A stretch of DNA of 64,000 nt from Piper betle. Taxonomy: Eukaryota > Streptophyta > Magnoliopsida > Piperales > Piperaceae. This document shows, one piece after another, positions 11,577-23,054 of the stretch (within the stretch, counting starts at the first letter, position 1; each line of letters opens with the position of its first letter). The notes under the pieces are model-generated. The model ran no database searches. It saw only the letters and a program-made list of their open reading frames with translations, and was not told where the DNA came from. The stretch lies in the NCBI GenBank assembly GCA_033002965.1, contig JAURVB010013532.1:17105-81104 (forward strand). Reading direction: 5' to 3'. Position numbers and translations under genes: made by a program.

Positions 11577-11669
11577 TGGAATGGTCACAAGTGCCAATAT
11601 TATAGATAATGATAGGGAGTTTATGGACTTGTTTTATTTAATTATACGGCTTAGTGGTTAATCACTAAC

Positions 11670-11685
11670 GCGGAATTGCCTCTGT
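11670..11685 (+). other. Conserved LTR hairpin next to the repeat slot
   Basis: GCGGAATTGCCTCTGT, an LTR-sense copy of the GCGGA/TCCGC hairpin conserved in nearly every Tekay-like LTR here. Other copies: 15879-15894, 23361-23376, 25715-25730, 33386-33401, 38050-38065 and 58651-58666 on the minus strand; 47149-47163, 52271-52286 and 57285-57300 on the plus strand. It is followed in LTR sense by AGGT. Confidence 0.6.
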
Positions 11686-11958
11686 AGGTTAGTAGCTGGA
11701 CCTAAAGACTAAGAGACGACAGGGTGGTTCTTCTACCAACGCAGGTGGTGAACGGTTAGTAAGCGGACTTCTCTTTTTAATTTTCTTGTGTTATAAATGT
11801 GGCTATGGGAAACGGTCCAAGACTGTGGGATAATTACATCATGCATTGTCATTTGAAAAATATGTTCTTTTGAGTTAGAAATGCTAGACTTATTTACTTT
11901 CATATTATACATATAACCTTTTAAGTAACACCTGGTCCGATTAGGACCGGTTGTTATA

Positions 11959-12067
11959 GGGTTGGTTTTGTTAAATTTTGACTAACACCTGGCTAACATG
12001 GCCCATAATATCGTGAAAAATGGCGGGTTGGTACAAGCACATTCTGAGATTAGGTGCCGACAAAGAC
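11959..12067 (+). mobile_element. Chimeric junction of LTR fragments
   Basis: Contains a plus-strand type A LTR end (ATATCGTGAAAAATGGCGGG, ending GGTACA at 12035), then a scrap of type C minisatellite (CATTCTGAGATTAGGTGCCG), then minus-strand LTR leader. Three LTR pieces in about 110 bp mark repeated breakage or recombination. Confidence 0.55.
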
Positions 12068-12760
12068 TACTGTGATGGAACCCATGATGCTGTCGACGAA
12101 CCATAAGCAGTGTCTACTCCTCTGAATGTCTATTACAGCACCTATTGCAGCAGAACATCGCCACTTCCATCATTCTTGCAACTCCGCCCCCTCACAGCTG
12201 CAATTCCGCCGCCCACCGGAAAATATGGACATGGCAAGCCATCCCTTCGACCCAGCAACCAGAGCATCGTGGGTGTGAGGGGAAGCCTTGCAAACTTGTT
12301 TACAGTTACCCATCTCGCCAACAATATGCACCCGTCAGCCATGGATGGGATTTCAATCATTCAGTTTAGTTTAGTTCTTTTCTTTCTTGTTAATTTGTGA
12401 CTTAATTTACATGATTAACAAGCTTACTGTCAATTAAAAAGAACATGCATGCAAACTAAGAATAGGGAGATAAGAAGGATACCTAAGACAGGACGAAGCC
12501 CCCATAGGGAAGAGGAGAACTAGGCGGCTAAGGTGAGGAAGTCGCCCTTACACATGCATGTGAATAATGACGTCCCCTTTCCAAATTTATAAAAATGAAA
12601 ATGATGGCTAGGGTATGTGAAAACACCTCTACACCCATATTTCATTTAACAAGGTAAATAATAAAATGGGTAAATAATTAACCGGGTAAAAAAATATAAC
12701 ATGTTCGGTCCTTCCCTAACCATGTCCGCGTCCTTTTTTATTTTTTTAATGGTCTTTACA
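12068..12760 (-). mobile_element. Partial 3' LTR of Tekay-like copy A
   Basis: Minus-strand leader block and U3, with a TATA-like element at 12585-12594, ending GGTCTTTACA at 12760, next to the polypurine-tract complement. The distal two thirds, including the slot array, are absent. Confidence 0.65.
12142..12342 (-). CDS. LTR-leader small ORF (MADGC family), copy 2
   Basis: A 66-codon frame from an ATG in CCATGGC context, on the LTR sense strand. It starts MADGCILLARWVTVNKF, has the middle motif RDGLPCPYFPVGG and ends DGSGDVLLQ. It keeps the same frame and length as the copy at 18774-18974, with roughly 80 percent identity by eye. No known domain, membrane segment or cysteine pattern is recognised. 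In-frame retention in two separate LTRs is the only support for coding. Confidence 0.35.
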   Translation of the reverse strand: MADGCILLARWVTVNKFARLPLTPTMLWLLGRRDGLPCPYFPVGGGIAAVRGRSCKNDGSGDVLLQ

Positions 12761-15095
12761 ATCTCCCCAACTTGGAAATATTTCGTCCCCGAAATATCAT
12801 AAAAGGCAACAAATATAAAACTCCTATGCCACAAACAGGCTAGGGTATTTCCTTGTCATTTCTTGTTCAGTTTCCCATGTAGCCTTCCTTTTTTCACAAT
12901 ACTTTCACTAAGGGAATTTCCTTGTTCTGGAGTGTATTTATTTCTCTTGCCAGGATGCGGATCGGCTTTTCCTCGTATGTTAAATTTGATTGTAGCTCTA
13001 TGTCTTCAAAATTTGTGATGATATGATCCTCATCCTGTACATACTTCTTTAGCATTGACACATGGAAAACATTGTGTACTCTAGCAAGGCTTGGAGGCAA
13101 TGCTAATCTATATGCGCAATTCCCAACTCGATCCAGGATTGGAAACGGTCATATGAATCTTGGCTTCAACTTCCCTGATATTTTAAATCTGATCACACCC
13201 TTCATAGGAGATGTCTTAAGGTATACAAACTCCCCAACTTGGAACTCTATGAACTTCATTCGAGTATCAACATAGCTCTTTTGTCAATCCTAAGCTGCCT
13301 TAAGTCTTTGATGAATGACTTTCACCTTTTCAGTTGCTTCCCACACCATCTCTGGCCCGACTATAACTGCTTCGGTAGACTTCAGCAAGCACGATGGATA
13401 TCTATAGGGCCTACCATATAATCCATCAAATGGTGCCATCCCTATACTGACTTGGTAAGCGTTATTGTAGGTGAATTCAGCCAAGGCTAAGTGTTTCTCC
13501 CATTCACCTCCCCAGTCAAGAATGCAAGCTCTTAACAAATCTTCCAAAGTTTGAATAGTCCTCTCACTCTAACCATCAGTTTGGGGATGATATGATGTAC
13601 TCAACTTAATTTGAGTTCCCATGGCTTTTTGGAAAGCTTCCCGAAATCTGAGGTCAATAGGGGACCGCGATCGGATACTATCTCCTTTGGAATCCCATGC
13701 AATTTAGCAATATTGTCAACACATAATCCTGCCAGGTATTCCGCCGTTCTCATTGATTTCGTGGGGATGAAGTGAGCTACCCTAGTTAGTCGGTCCATAA
13801 CTACCCATATGGAGTCATGCTTCTTTTGAGTTCTTAAGAGCATTGAAATAAACTCGCATGTGACACACTCCCATTACCATGTTGGTATTTCTAAAGGTTG
13901 CAATAGTCCTCTAGGTAGTTGATGTTTGGCTTTGATCTGTTGGCAAGTCTAACACATAGAGACAAAATCCACCACATCCCTCTTCATGCCAATCCACCAG
14001 TAGGTTTGCTTTAAGTCCTAATACATTTTAGTAACTCGAGGGTGTATCGATAACTTTCAGCGAAGAGCCTCCTCCAACATATTCTGCCTCAATGTATTAT
14101 CCTTAGGTACACACAACCTTCCTCTAAATCTGATCACACTATTGGATTCAGCTACAATGTCAGGAATCTTGTCCAACATTTCACTCAACTCCTCATCATC
14201 CAATCGTGCTAGCTTAACACGATCAACCAAATCATTGGAAAGAATCAAATTTTCCAGTAAGCTTGTTAGTTGCGCCACCGAGATGAAAGCTACCAATTCT
14301 ACTGACATGGCCCAAAGTCTAGCTAGCTGCTGACTTTTGTCCACTTTGCCCTTCCGACTCAACGCGTCGGCTATCACATGTCGCTTTCCTTGGATGGTAT
14401 AAGACTTGGAAGTCATAGTCCTTCAAATATTCTATCCACCGCTGCCAGTTCCAAGTCATTTTGGGTGAAGATATACTTCAAACTCTAGTGGTCAGTGATG
14501 ACTTCGAACTGAATCCATACAAGTAGTGCCTCCAAATCTTCAGGGCAAAAACACTGCTGCCAGTTCCAAGTCATGGGTTGCATAATTTTGCTCATGAATC
14601 TTCCATTGACGAGATGCATAGGCCACCACCTTACCTTCTTACATTAAGACACATCCTAAACCTAACCGAGATGCATCGCTGAAGACTATGAATCCTTCAT
14701 TACCATTTGGTAGTGTCAAGAATGGTGATTTAGAACTTGGTGTCAGTTCAGGTGCTAGGTCATTGGCAAACTCCACTGCCCGCTTAGGAGGTAACCCTAG
14801 AAGTTCGTCTGGGAATACACATATTGCCGTACTGAATCCTCCCCTTGAACCAAATTTGCAAATGCCAGTGCTTTCTTCTGGACAACAGGCTCTAGAAAAT
14901 ATTGTCTATTGAAAGCTGCCACAAATTCCGTCCACGCGATGGAGGAAATCTCACGTAGATGGAAAGTGGTTTTCTCTATGAATTTCCACCAGTAAGATGC
15001 TTCCCCTTGAAGCATTCATGTTGCCAATCTCACTTGATGGCCATGGGGCACAGACAAAGCTCTAAATACTTTTTCAGGAATGTCAATCCAGTTTT
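12761..15095 (-). pseudogene. Tekay-like copy A: integrase, RNase H and gag fragment (decayed)
   Basis: On the minus strand, rightmost first: gag fragment (14820-15095, with motifs EASYWWKF and EISSIAWTEF), a short protease/RT-boundary fragment (14700-14820, GLPP), RNase H (14400-14690, broken), RNase H-integrase linker (14057-14416), integrase zinc finger (about 13900-14080), integrase core (13290-13860, with EIVSDRGPLL and AEFTYNN) and C-terminal region (12894-13275, [14 protein letters not shown]). Stops and frameshifts are frequent. Gag C terminus, zinc knuckle, protease and RT are missing. The gag-to-RT-boundary join matches the one at 36.95 kb. Copy A lacks a 5' LTR: gag is cut at 15095 by LTR sequence. 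Confidence 0.8.
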
Positions 15096-15638
15096 ATATA
15101 AAGTTTTGAACTTTATTTATTTTCATTATGCTATTTAGGTTCGACGCTTAGTGATTTCTATCCAACTATATTTTAATAACCCATTTTCTACCTTACTGAC
15201 TCGTTATTATAATACATAACTTTATTTACCTATTATTAAATTTAATCTGGTAAAGGTAAAATCTTTATTTTATTAATCCCTTATAAATATTCAAATTTAA
15301 AATTAATCACTTATAGTATGCTGATTAATTATCGACCGTTTATTATTACCGTATTTTGTTTTATTACCCGTAGCGATTTGGTAAAATAATTAATTAGTTT
15401 ACTAACTTTACCTATAACCCATTAACATAATTATCTTTAAAGATTTATTAGGTATTCGTATTATTTTTAACATGAGTCGGTATCGAGTCAACTAGTATTT
15501 ACAGAATCGCCACCCTCCTCCTCCTCCTCCTCCTCCTTCTTCTTCTTCTTCCCGTTGCCACTCTTCTCTGCACCAAAACCACACCACACCCTTCTTCTCC
15601 CTCTTTCTTGGCACCCAAACCAAGAATCACGTCCTCCT
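15096..15638 (-). mobile_element. Left LTR of copy B, inner part (before the solo LTR)
   Basis: A+T-rich LTR middle, backbone motif GAGTCAACTAGTATTTAC near 15486, CTC/CTT tract and the start of the leader block. It stops at 15638 at a solo LTR and resumes at 18382. The intact version in LTR D (10060-10150, reverse complement) shows the two pieces were contiguous. The distal half is missing at 15096, where copy A gag abuts. Confidence 0.65.
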
Positions 15639-18319
15639 TGTAACGACCCGCCATTTTTCACAATAATATTGTGGGCCTAGCTGGCTAGGTGTTACCAATA
15701 TGAAACTACTAAATGCCGAGTATAATAATTAAAACAAGTATAAAATAAAGGTTCCCACAGTCTTAGACCGTTTCCCAGCAGCCACACTTATTTCTCAAAC
15801 AAATAAAAATAGGAGTCCTCATATTACTTTGCTCCATGCTCTAGTTGTCAATCATCTAATCTCGAATCTGCACACCTGCGGAGGCAATTCCGCGTTAGTG
15901 ATTACAACACTAAGTAGTATAATAAATAAAACAAATCAAGTACATTCCACCATTTCCATATATTTATTTTAATATGCGGTGGAGCAATTCCGCTATACTC
16001 CCAAACAATGCGGAGGAGGTGTCCGCTGTGATCCGCACACCCCGGCCGTAGCCTTTTTATGGGGAGGCTACCACTACCGTCTCCAGTGCCAGTGCCTCGC
16101 ACACCCCGGCCGTAGCCTTTTTGTGGGGAAGCTATCACTGCACTCAGGTGATTGCTATGCCCCGTTTGTGGGGAAGCTCTCACTACCAATTCTAGTGCCA
16201 GTGCCTCACACACCCCGGCCGTAGCCTTTTTATGGGGAGGCTATCACTGCACTCTAGTGTTAGTGCCTTACACACCCCGGCCGGAGCCTTTTTATGGGGA
16301 GGCTATCACTACACTCACGTGATTGCTACACCCCGTTTGTGGGGAAGCTCTCACTGCCAACTCTAGTGCTAGTGCCTCACACACCCCGGCCGTAGCCTTT
16401 TTATGGGGCGGCTATCACTGCACTCAGTGTCAGTGCCTCACACACCCCGGCCGTAGCCTTTTTATGGGGCGGCAATCACTGCACTCTAGTGCGATGGAGG
16501 AATCGCTGTGCCTCACTCACCCCGGCCGTAGCCTTTTTATGGGGCGGCTATCACTACTCCAAAACAATATCGATGCATTACAAGATTCACACACATAACA
16601 CGACCCAGTGTCGGACTGAGTCAATTCTTTGACCCCGGTTGCACTTCGTGCATGGTGGTCGAATCTGGGCTCAGGCCGACCTAGGCTACCAACAAGGAAA
16701 ATACGATGTTCTATCTATTATACGTACCTGACTTGCGGGTTCGTCCGACTGTAATCCGCTAACCCTAATATGAATGGGGCATAAAATTATACATTAGTAT
16801 AATTTTACTCGCGTCGAAAATGCATGCAACTAAATATTTAATATATGCCACATTAATTAATTTATTTAATTCGATAAGGTTCAACACTTCTTTATTTAAT
16901 TAATTATGCTATCGCGTAATTTGTACGCGATTATCTTTTATTGATCCATTATTTTACTTTACGAATTTATTATAAGAATAATCGTTTTATTTATCAAATA
17001 TAACTTTTATATGATAAAGGTGAAGTCTTTATTATATATTCCTCTTAACCCTTCAATTTAAGTTAATTGCTTTTAATCAGCCGATTAATTAATTACCGTT
17101 TATCCCGATCGAAATTTATTAATTTCATGTAATAATTTATAAATTTATTATTTTGACCACTTAACTCATATCTCTTTTAAATTATTTATTTTAATGATTT
17201 GAATACAAGTTGGTATTATTATTATGATTTTTAACTCAACCCATATCGAGTCAACCAGAAATTACCAAACTGCCATTTTCTTCTTCTTCTTCTTCTTCTT
17301 CCCGTCACCCTCCTTCTCTTCACCAAAACCAGCACCAACCAGACCTTGGCACCACTTAGATCACGCCCTTCTTCTTCTTCCCTATGCAACCTAGCTAAAC
17401 AACCATCCAAACATCCTAATCCAGCATCAACAACAAATTAAAACCACCCAAGATGAAGCCTAACGTCCACGTTTTACAGCAGCTATCCTAGGCGACGTTC
17501 CTGCACCCAAAACCCAGCCTTGGCGTCCTCTTCTTCAACCCAAAACCAATTCACTTCCTTCCTAACTGCTTCCCTTTCCTAGCAATCCAATTGGAAGCCT
17601 AAAGCTTGTGCCTTTCAACAACTAACCACGTCCAACTAAGTTCTGCACCAACGAACCAGCAGCCATGGCGACCTTCCTGCTGCTATGGCGACTCAAACGT
17701 GGCCAGCAGCACCGCCCAAAGCGTCCCCTTCTTCCCGCACAACAACCCAACGCCCAAAAGAAGTGAAACACTACCTTGCTGCGTGGTATATGCAACTGGT
17801 TGTGACACAATCGCCATGGTGCCGCTGCTGCAATTCAGCAGAACGTGCTACCATCCTTGGCTATAAATTCTATGAAATCTACCCTTTTTCTTGTTGATTT
17901 CAAGTCATAGTTTCCATGATTATCTTGTATTATAATGTTTGATCATATGTATGCATGCAAACTTTGAAGAAGAGAGGAAGAAACTTACTAAAACAATGGG
18001 GAAGCCGGCGTTTGTCCAAGGAGCTTATGTGCATGACGCCCCCTCCCTCCTCCTTATAAAATGAAAGAAGGCTTAGGGTTTATGAAAACACACTTCGTTG
18101 CCGGGTAAATGGGTAAGTGATACGGTTCACTTTACCATTTCACTTAACCTCTTAAACGGGTACATGGTATGGTTCAGTTAAATGGTTAGATGGTATGGTT
18201 AAAAATACTTAACCGGTTAACTAATACTTTCCACTTGACCGGGTAATTGATAATTAACCGGGTAGCGGGTAAATAATTTAAATAAATTCATGGATACCAA
18301 TGTTCGATCCCACTGCGTC

Positions 18320-18355
<36 letters not shown>

Positions 18356-18381
18356 TTATTTATTTTTTCCAGGTCTTTACA
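15639..18381 (-). mobile_element. Solo LTR type A, 2.74 kb, nested in another LTR
   Basis: Plus-strand ends TGTAACGACCCGCC (15639) and CAGGTCTTTACA (18381), both expected for this family. It holds the slot hairpin (15879), the type A array, the backbone around 16650, an A+T-rich middle, a diverged leader block (17280-17880), a TATA box (18053-18061) and U3. No internal sequence is attached. Flanks CTCCT and TCCCT look like a target duplication with one lost base, and the surrounding LTR joins cleanly when it is removed. Solo LTRs arise by recombination between the two LTRs of one element. Confidence 0.75.
16035..16560 (-). repeat. Type A tandem array (GGCCGTAGCC repeat)
   Basis: Units of about 60 bp with core CCCCGGCCGTAGCC, a T-rich loop, GGGG and GGCTA, alternating with shortened units CCCCGTTTGTGGGG. 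Each long unit can fold by pairing TAGCC with GGCTA; the short unit keeps a CCCC/GGGG stem. Other arrays: 25870-26160, 33540-34070, 38205-38735 (minus) and 51625-52145 (plus). Confidence 0.9.
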
Positions 18382-18773
18382 TCCCTCACTTCAACCTTCT
18401 CCAGCAACCAATTGGAAGCCTAAAGTGCGTGTTTTACAGCAGTTAACCAAGACGACCATGTGCTGCACCATGGCGCCCAACTCCTAGCCTGTTCTTCTTC
18501 TCCTAGCCTCAAGACCCCTCCTTTCTTGCACCTTGCTCCAATTCAGATGTTCCACGACCTCAGGCTGGCATCAAAACAAGAAAGATTGGCCACCTTTCCA
18601 CGTTGCATGGAGTATGGTCGTTCTCCCCACTTTTGCACGTCACCGCCATGAATTCCGGCGAGAAGGTGGTCTGTAGTGGATTATTCGGGCGGCCTGAACT
18701 ATTGTGATGGAACCCATGATGCTGTTGACGAACCACAACCGGTGTCTACTCCTCTGCACGTCCATTACAACAC

Positions 18774-18974
18774 CTATTGCAGCAGAACGTCGCCACTTCC
18801 ATCACTCTTGCAACTCCGCCCACTCACAGCTGCAATTCTGCCACCCACGGGAAAACAGGGACATGGCAAGCCATCCCTTTGACCTAGCAACCAGAGGTCG
18901 TGGGGTGTGAGGGGAAGCCTTGCAAACTTTTTTACAGTTGCCCATCTCGCAAACAATTTGCACCCGTCGGCCAT
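18774..18974 (-). CDS. LTR-leader small ORF (MADGC family), copy 3
   Basis: A 66-codon frame starting MADGCKLFARWATVKKF in CCATGGC context, with middle motif RDGLPCPCFPVGG and C terminus DGSGDVLLQ. It aligns end to end without gaps with copy 2 (12142-12342). It lies on the LTR transcription strand, about 210 bp downstream of the TATA box at 19184-19191. No annotation can be offered beyond an LTR-borne conserved frame. A degraded relative starting MAYEF is at 45019 (plus). Confidence 0.35.
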   Translation of the reverse strand: MADGCKLFARWATVKKFARLPLTPHDLWLLGQRDGLPCPCFPVGGRIAAVSGRSCKSDGSGDVLLQ

Positions 18975-19183
18975 GGACAGGATTTCAGTTTTCCAGTTTA
19001 GTTTAGTTCTTTTCTTTCTTGTTGATTGGAGACTTAAGTTACATTATTAACAATCTTACTATCAATTAAAAAGAACATGCATGCAAACTAAGAATAGGGA
19101 GATAAGAAGGATACCCAAGCAAGGAAGAAGCACCCGGTAAGGAAGAGGAGAACTAGTGCGACTGAAGGCTAGTGGAGACGTCC

Positions 19184-19191
19184 TTTATAAA
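19184..19191 (-). promoter_or_regulatory. TATA box of copy B left LTR
   Basis: TTTATAAA, reading TTTATAAAGG into flanking bases on the minus strand. It is in the same position relative to U3 and leader as the element at 9269. Confidence 0.55.
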
Positions 19192-19383
19192 TGAAATGAT
19201 GGCTAGGGTTTGTGGAAACACCCCAGCACCCGTGTTTTATTCGTTTAACCGGGTAAAGAATAAAATATTTACCGTAACTTAATCGGTCGAGAATATAATA
19301 TAATTAATATGAATTCTCTAACGTTCAATCCTTCCCGGCCCGAGTCGAATATATTGATAAAAATATTTTCCCACGGCTATACA

Positions 19384-22300
19384 ATCTCCCAACTTGAAAT
19401 ATTTCGTCCCCTAAATATCATAACAGGCAGCAAACAATTATGATTAACTTTATTATTCTTTGGGATCCGTTCATGCCACTACAACTATTAAGCATCCTTT
19501 GCCACAAATAGGCTAGGGTATTTCCTTACCATTTCTTGTTCAGTCTACCATGTAGCTTCCTCTGACCCTTGATTTTTCCACAATACTTTTACTAAAGGAA
19601 TTTCCTTGTTCCTGAGTGTCTTTATTTCTCTTGCCAGGATGCGGATCGGCTTTTCCTCGTATGTTAAATTTGATTGTAGCTCTAAGTCTTCAAAATTGGT
19701 GATAGATATGATCTTCATCTCGTACATATTTCTTTAGCATTGACACATGGAAAACATTGTGTACTCCAACAAGGTGTGGTGGTAATGCTAGTCTATATGC
19801 ACAATTTCCAACTCGATCCAGGATTGGGAACGGTCCTATGAATCTTGGCTTCAACTTCCCTGATATTTTAAATCTGATCACCCCCTTCATAGGAGATGTC
19901 TTTAGGTACACAAACTCCCCAACTTGGAACTCTAGGTCCTTCCTTCCGAGTATCAGCATAACTCTTTTGTCGATCCTGAGCTGCCTTAAGTCTTTACTGA
20001 ATGAGTTTCACCTTTTCAGTTGCTTCCCTCACCATCTCTGGCCCGACTATAACTGCTTCGGTAGACTCAAACCAACACGATGGAGATTTACAGGGCCTAC
20101 CATATAAGGCTTCAAATGGTGCCATCCCTATACTGGCTTGGTAAGAGTTATTGTAGGTGAATTCAGCCAAGGCTAAGTGTTTCTCCCAGTCACCTCCCCA
20201 GTCAAGAATGCAAGCTCTTAACAAATCTTCCAAAGTTTGAATAGTCCTCTCACTCTGACCATCAGTTTACGGGATGATATGCTGTACTCAACTTAATTTG
20301 AGTTCCCATGGCTTTTTGGAAAGCTTTCCAGAAATGTGAGGTGAATAGGGGATCGCAGTCAGAAAGACTATCTCCTTTGGAATCCCATGCAATTTGACAA
20401 TATTGTCAACGATATAATCCTGCCAGGTATTCCGTCGTCCTCATTGATTTCATGGGGATGAAGTAAGCTACCTTAGTTAGTCGGTCCACAACTACCCCCA
20501 TATGGAATCATGCTTCTTCTGAGTCCTTGGGAGCTTTGCAATAAAATCGCATGTGACACACTCCCATTTCCATGTTGATATTTCTAAAGGTTGCAATAGT
20601 CCTCTAGGTAGTTGATGTTGGGCTTTGCTCTGTTGGCAAGTCTGACACTTGGAGACAAAATCCACAACATCCCTCTTCATCCCAATCCACCAGTAGGTTT
20701 GCTTTAAATCCTGATACATTTTAGTAACTCGAGGGTGTATTGAGAACTTTGAGCGATGAGCCTCCTCCAAGATATTCCGCCTCAATGCATTATCCTTTGG
20801 TACACACAACCTTCCTCTAAATCTGATCACACTATTTGAATCAGCTACAATGTCAGGAATCTTGTCCAACATTTTATTTAGCTCCTCATCACCCATTTGT
20901 GCTAGCTTAACATGATCAAATAAATCATTGGAAACAACTAAATTTGCCAGTAATCCTATTAGTTGCTCCACCGGGTTGATAGCTACCACTTCTGCTGACA
21001 TGGCCCAAAGTCTAACTAGCTGCTGACTTATGTCCACTTTTCCCTTCTGACTCAATGTGTTGGCTACCACATTCGCTTTCCCTAGATGGTATAAGATTTG
21101 GAAGTCGTAGTCCTTGAAATATTCTATACACCGCCTCTGTCAAAGGTTAAGGTCATTCTGGATGAAGATATACTTCAAACTCTGGTGGTCAGTGAAGACG
21201 TCGAACTAGGCTCCATACAAGAAGTGTCTCCAAATCTTCAGGACAAAAATCATTGCTGCCGGTTCCAAGTCATGGGTTGCATAATTGTGCTCATGAATCT
21301 TCAATTGACGAGAGGCATAGGCCACCACCTTAGCTTCTTGCATAAGGACGCATCCTAAACCCAACCGAGATGCATCACTGAAGACTACGAATCCTTCATT
21401 ACCATTTGGCAGAGTCAAGACTTGTGCAGTTGTTAAACTCTTCTTTAGAAACTAGAAACCAAGGAAGCTTCGATATCAGTGATTGATTTAGTTTGTGGCC
21501 AATCAGTGACAGCTTTCACTTTTGATGGATCCACTACAATTCCAGCCTTTGAGACAATATGACCAAGGATATTTACCTCCCTCATCCAGAATTCACACTT
21601 TGAGAGCATGGCGAATAGTTGATTTACTCTCAGAACTTAAAGAGTAATGGATAGGTGTTTCACATGCTCTTCTTCATTATTTGAATAAACTAGAATGTAT
21701 TCCACAAACACGATAATAAACTTGTCCAGGTATGCGTGGAATACTGTGTTCATGTGTGACATAAAAGGCATAACCAGAAATTCATAATGTCCATACCGAG
21801 TTCGGAAAGCCGTTTTCTGTATATTGACCTCTTTACTCGCAACTGGTGATAACCAAACCGCAAGTCTATCTTAGAAAATATTCTGGCTTTTTTTAGCTGA
21901 TCAAACAAGTCATCAATCCTCGATAAGGGGTACTGATTCTTGACTGTCACTTGATTGATTTTTCCATAGTCAATACACAGCCGAAGTGATATATCTTTCT
22001 TCTTCACAAAAAGAAGAGGGGCTCCCCAGGGTGAAGTACTTGGTCAGATGAAGCCTACCTACAACAACTCTTCTAGTTGACTATTTAACTCCTTGAGTTC
22101 TGTTAGAGCCATGTGGTATGGTGCTTTAGAAATTGGTGTTGTTCTAGGTGCTAGGTCAATGGCAAACTCCACTGCCAGCTTAGGAGGTAATCCCAGAAGT
22201 TCGTCTAGGAATACATCGGGAAACTCTACTACCATAAGAATCATGGACAACTCTTTCGGTTTTGACTCAGACTCATCTAAGTTAGCCAAAAAGGCTTTAC

Positions 22301-23040
22301 AACCCTCACCAAATAATGGGTAGTCAAGTTGTTTGGTTTTTCCATGGACTTCCACCAGTAAGATGCTTCCTCCTGAAGCATGCATGTTGTCAATCTCACT
22401 TGATGGCTCTAGGGCACAGATAGAGCCCTAAACACATTTTTGATAATGTCAATCCAACTCTCTGCCTTCATTGGATCAATCCCTCCAATAAATACCTCAG
22501 CTCCATTCTTTCTAAATTTTTCCACAGTGTAGCGATCACTATCATCAACTGCTAGCGGCACCACTTGTCAGGCTACCGGTGCCACTAGGTTTGGATGCTC
22601 CCCTTGCTCGCCTAGGTCACCTAACCTTGCCCACCCTTGGTCACTCCCCTGACCACCATCTAGGGTGATTCTGGGACTTGCTATCGAGTTTGAGGCTCCA
22701 TGCCCTGCTACCACTCCCGATAACCGCTAAACAATATTTTGAACCACAGAATTTGTATTTTCTGAAGCCTATACCAGTCCTTGTATGGCTGCCAGGATTT
22801 GAGCCAATGCATTCTCCGTTTTCGAATTCGACGGAGTAGATCGGTTTGTCTGTCTACAAGTACCCACCATCTGAAACATTGAACCATCATGGTTCATTTA
22901 TATGTTCTTGTTTTAGTTCGGACCTAGGTTTATTAGCGAATAACTTTGTTAATTAATAACACAACACAGTGGCAAAAGATAATTACTGGACTTTTCAACA
23001 AGGTACTCGAGTCATAAAATGTGAGCTTCTGGGAAACTTG
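19384..23040 (-). pseudogene. Tekay-like copy B: gag, RT, RNase H, integrase (decayed)
   Basis: Minus-strand order: gag N terminus (about 22900 down to 22340, with ENTNSVVQN, KFRKNGAEVF, RALSVP), an abrupt join to the protease/RT linker (22059-22385, PLFGEGCKAFLANL and ELLGLPPK), RT (21440-22010, [11 protein letters not shown] for the usual YRELN), RNase H (21070-21420, [13 protein letters not shown]), integrase zinc finger (HRSKF...C-x2-C, 20640-20760), core (19994-20560) and C-terminal/chromodomain-like end (19545-19959). The RT metal-binding Asp pair reads V-E-Y instead of x-D-D near 21690, so RT would be inactive even without frameshifts. Gag zinc knuckle and protease are absent. Confidence 0.8.
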
Positions 23041-23052
23041 GCTCTGATACCA
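23041..23052 (-). other. tRNA-iMet primer-binding site of copy B
   Basis: GCTCTGATACCA on the plus strand, i.e. TGGTATCAGAGC on the minus strand, a perfect match to the standard plant iMet site. It is two bases from the LTR at 23055, which fixes that LTR as the 5' LTR of a minus-strand element. Confidence 0.9.
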
Positions 23053-23054
23053 CC

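Larger units (their letters stand above)
9056..11958 (+). mobile_element. Full-length Tekay-like LTR type D, 2.9 kb
   Basis: Begins TGTAAAGACC at 9056 and ends GGTTGTTATA at 11958 (family consensus end TTACA). Order: U3 with CCGGGT-type repeats (9056-9268), TATA box, CT-rich leader, conserved leader ORF block (9430-10060), GAA/CTT microsatellite, A+T-rich middle (10270-11030), backbone around 11150, type D array, conserved hairpin at 11670-11685, and the 3' end. No PBS follows and no polypurine tract precedes it, so it looks like a solo or truncated copy. I could not find a target duplication. Confidence 0.75.
18382..19383 (-). mobile_element. Left (3') LTR of copy B, outer part with promoter
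   Basis: Continues the LTR interrupted at 15638: leader block, small ORF, TATA box at 19184-19191 and U3 with CGGGTAAAG motifs, ending GGCTATACA at 19383. The next bases, ATCTCCCAACTTG, are the complement of the polypurine tract of a minus-strand element. Confidence 0.7.

Noticed and set aside
15902..16598. Frames with HTPAVAFLWGGYH and related repeats (also at 33.5-34.1, 38.1-38.8 and 51.6-52.0 kb)
   Set aside because: Translations of the type A array. The same DNA is open in several frames on both strands and unit lengths vary out of frame.
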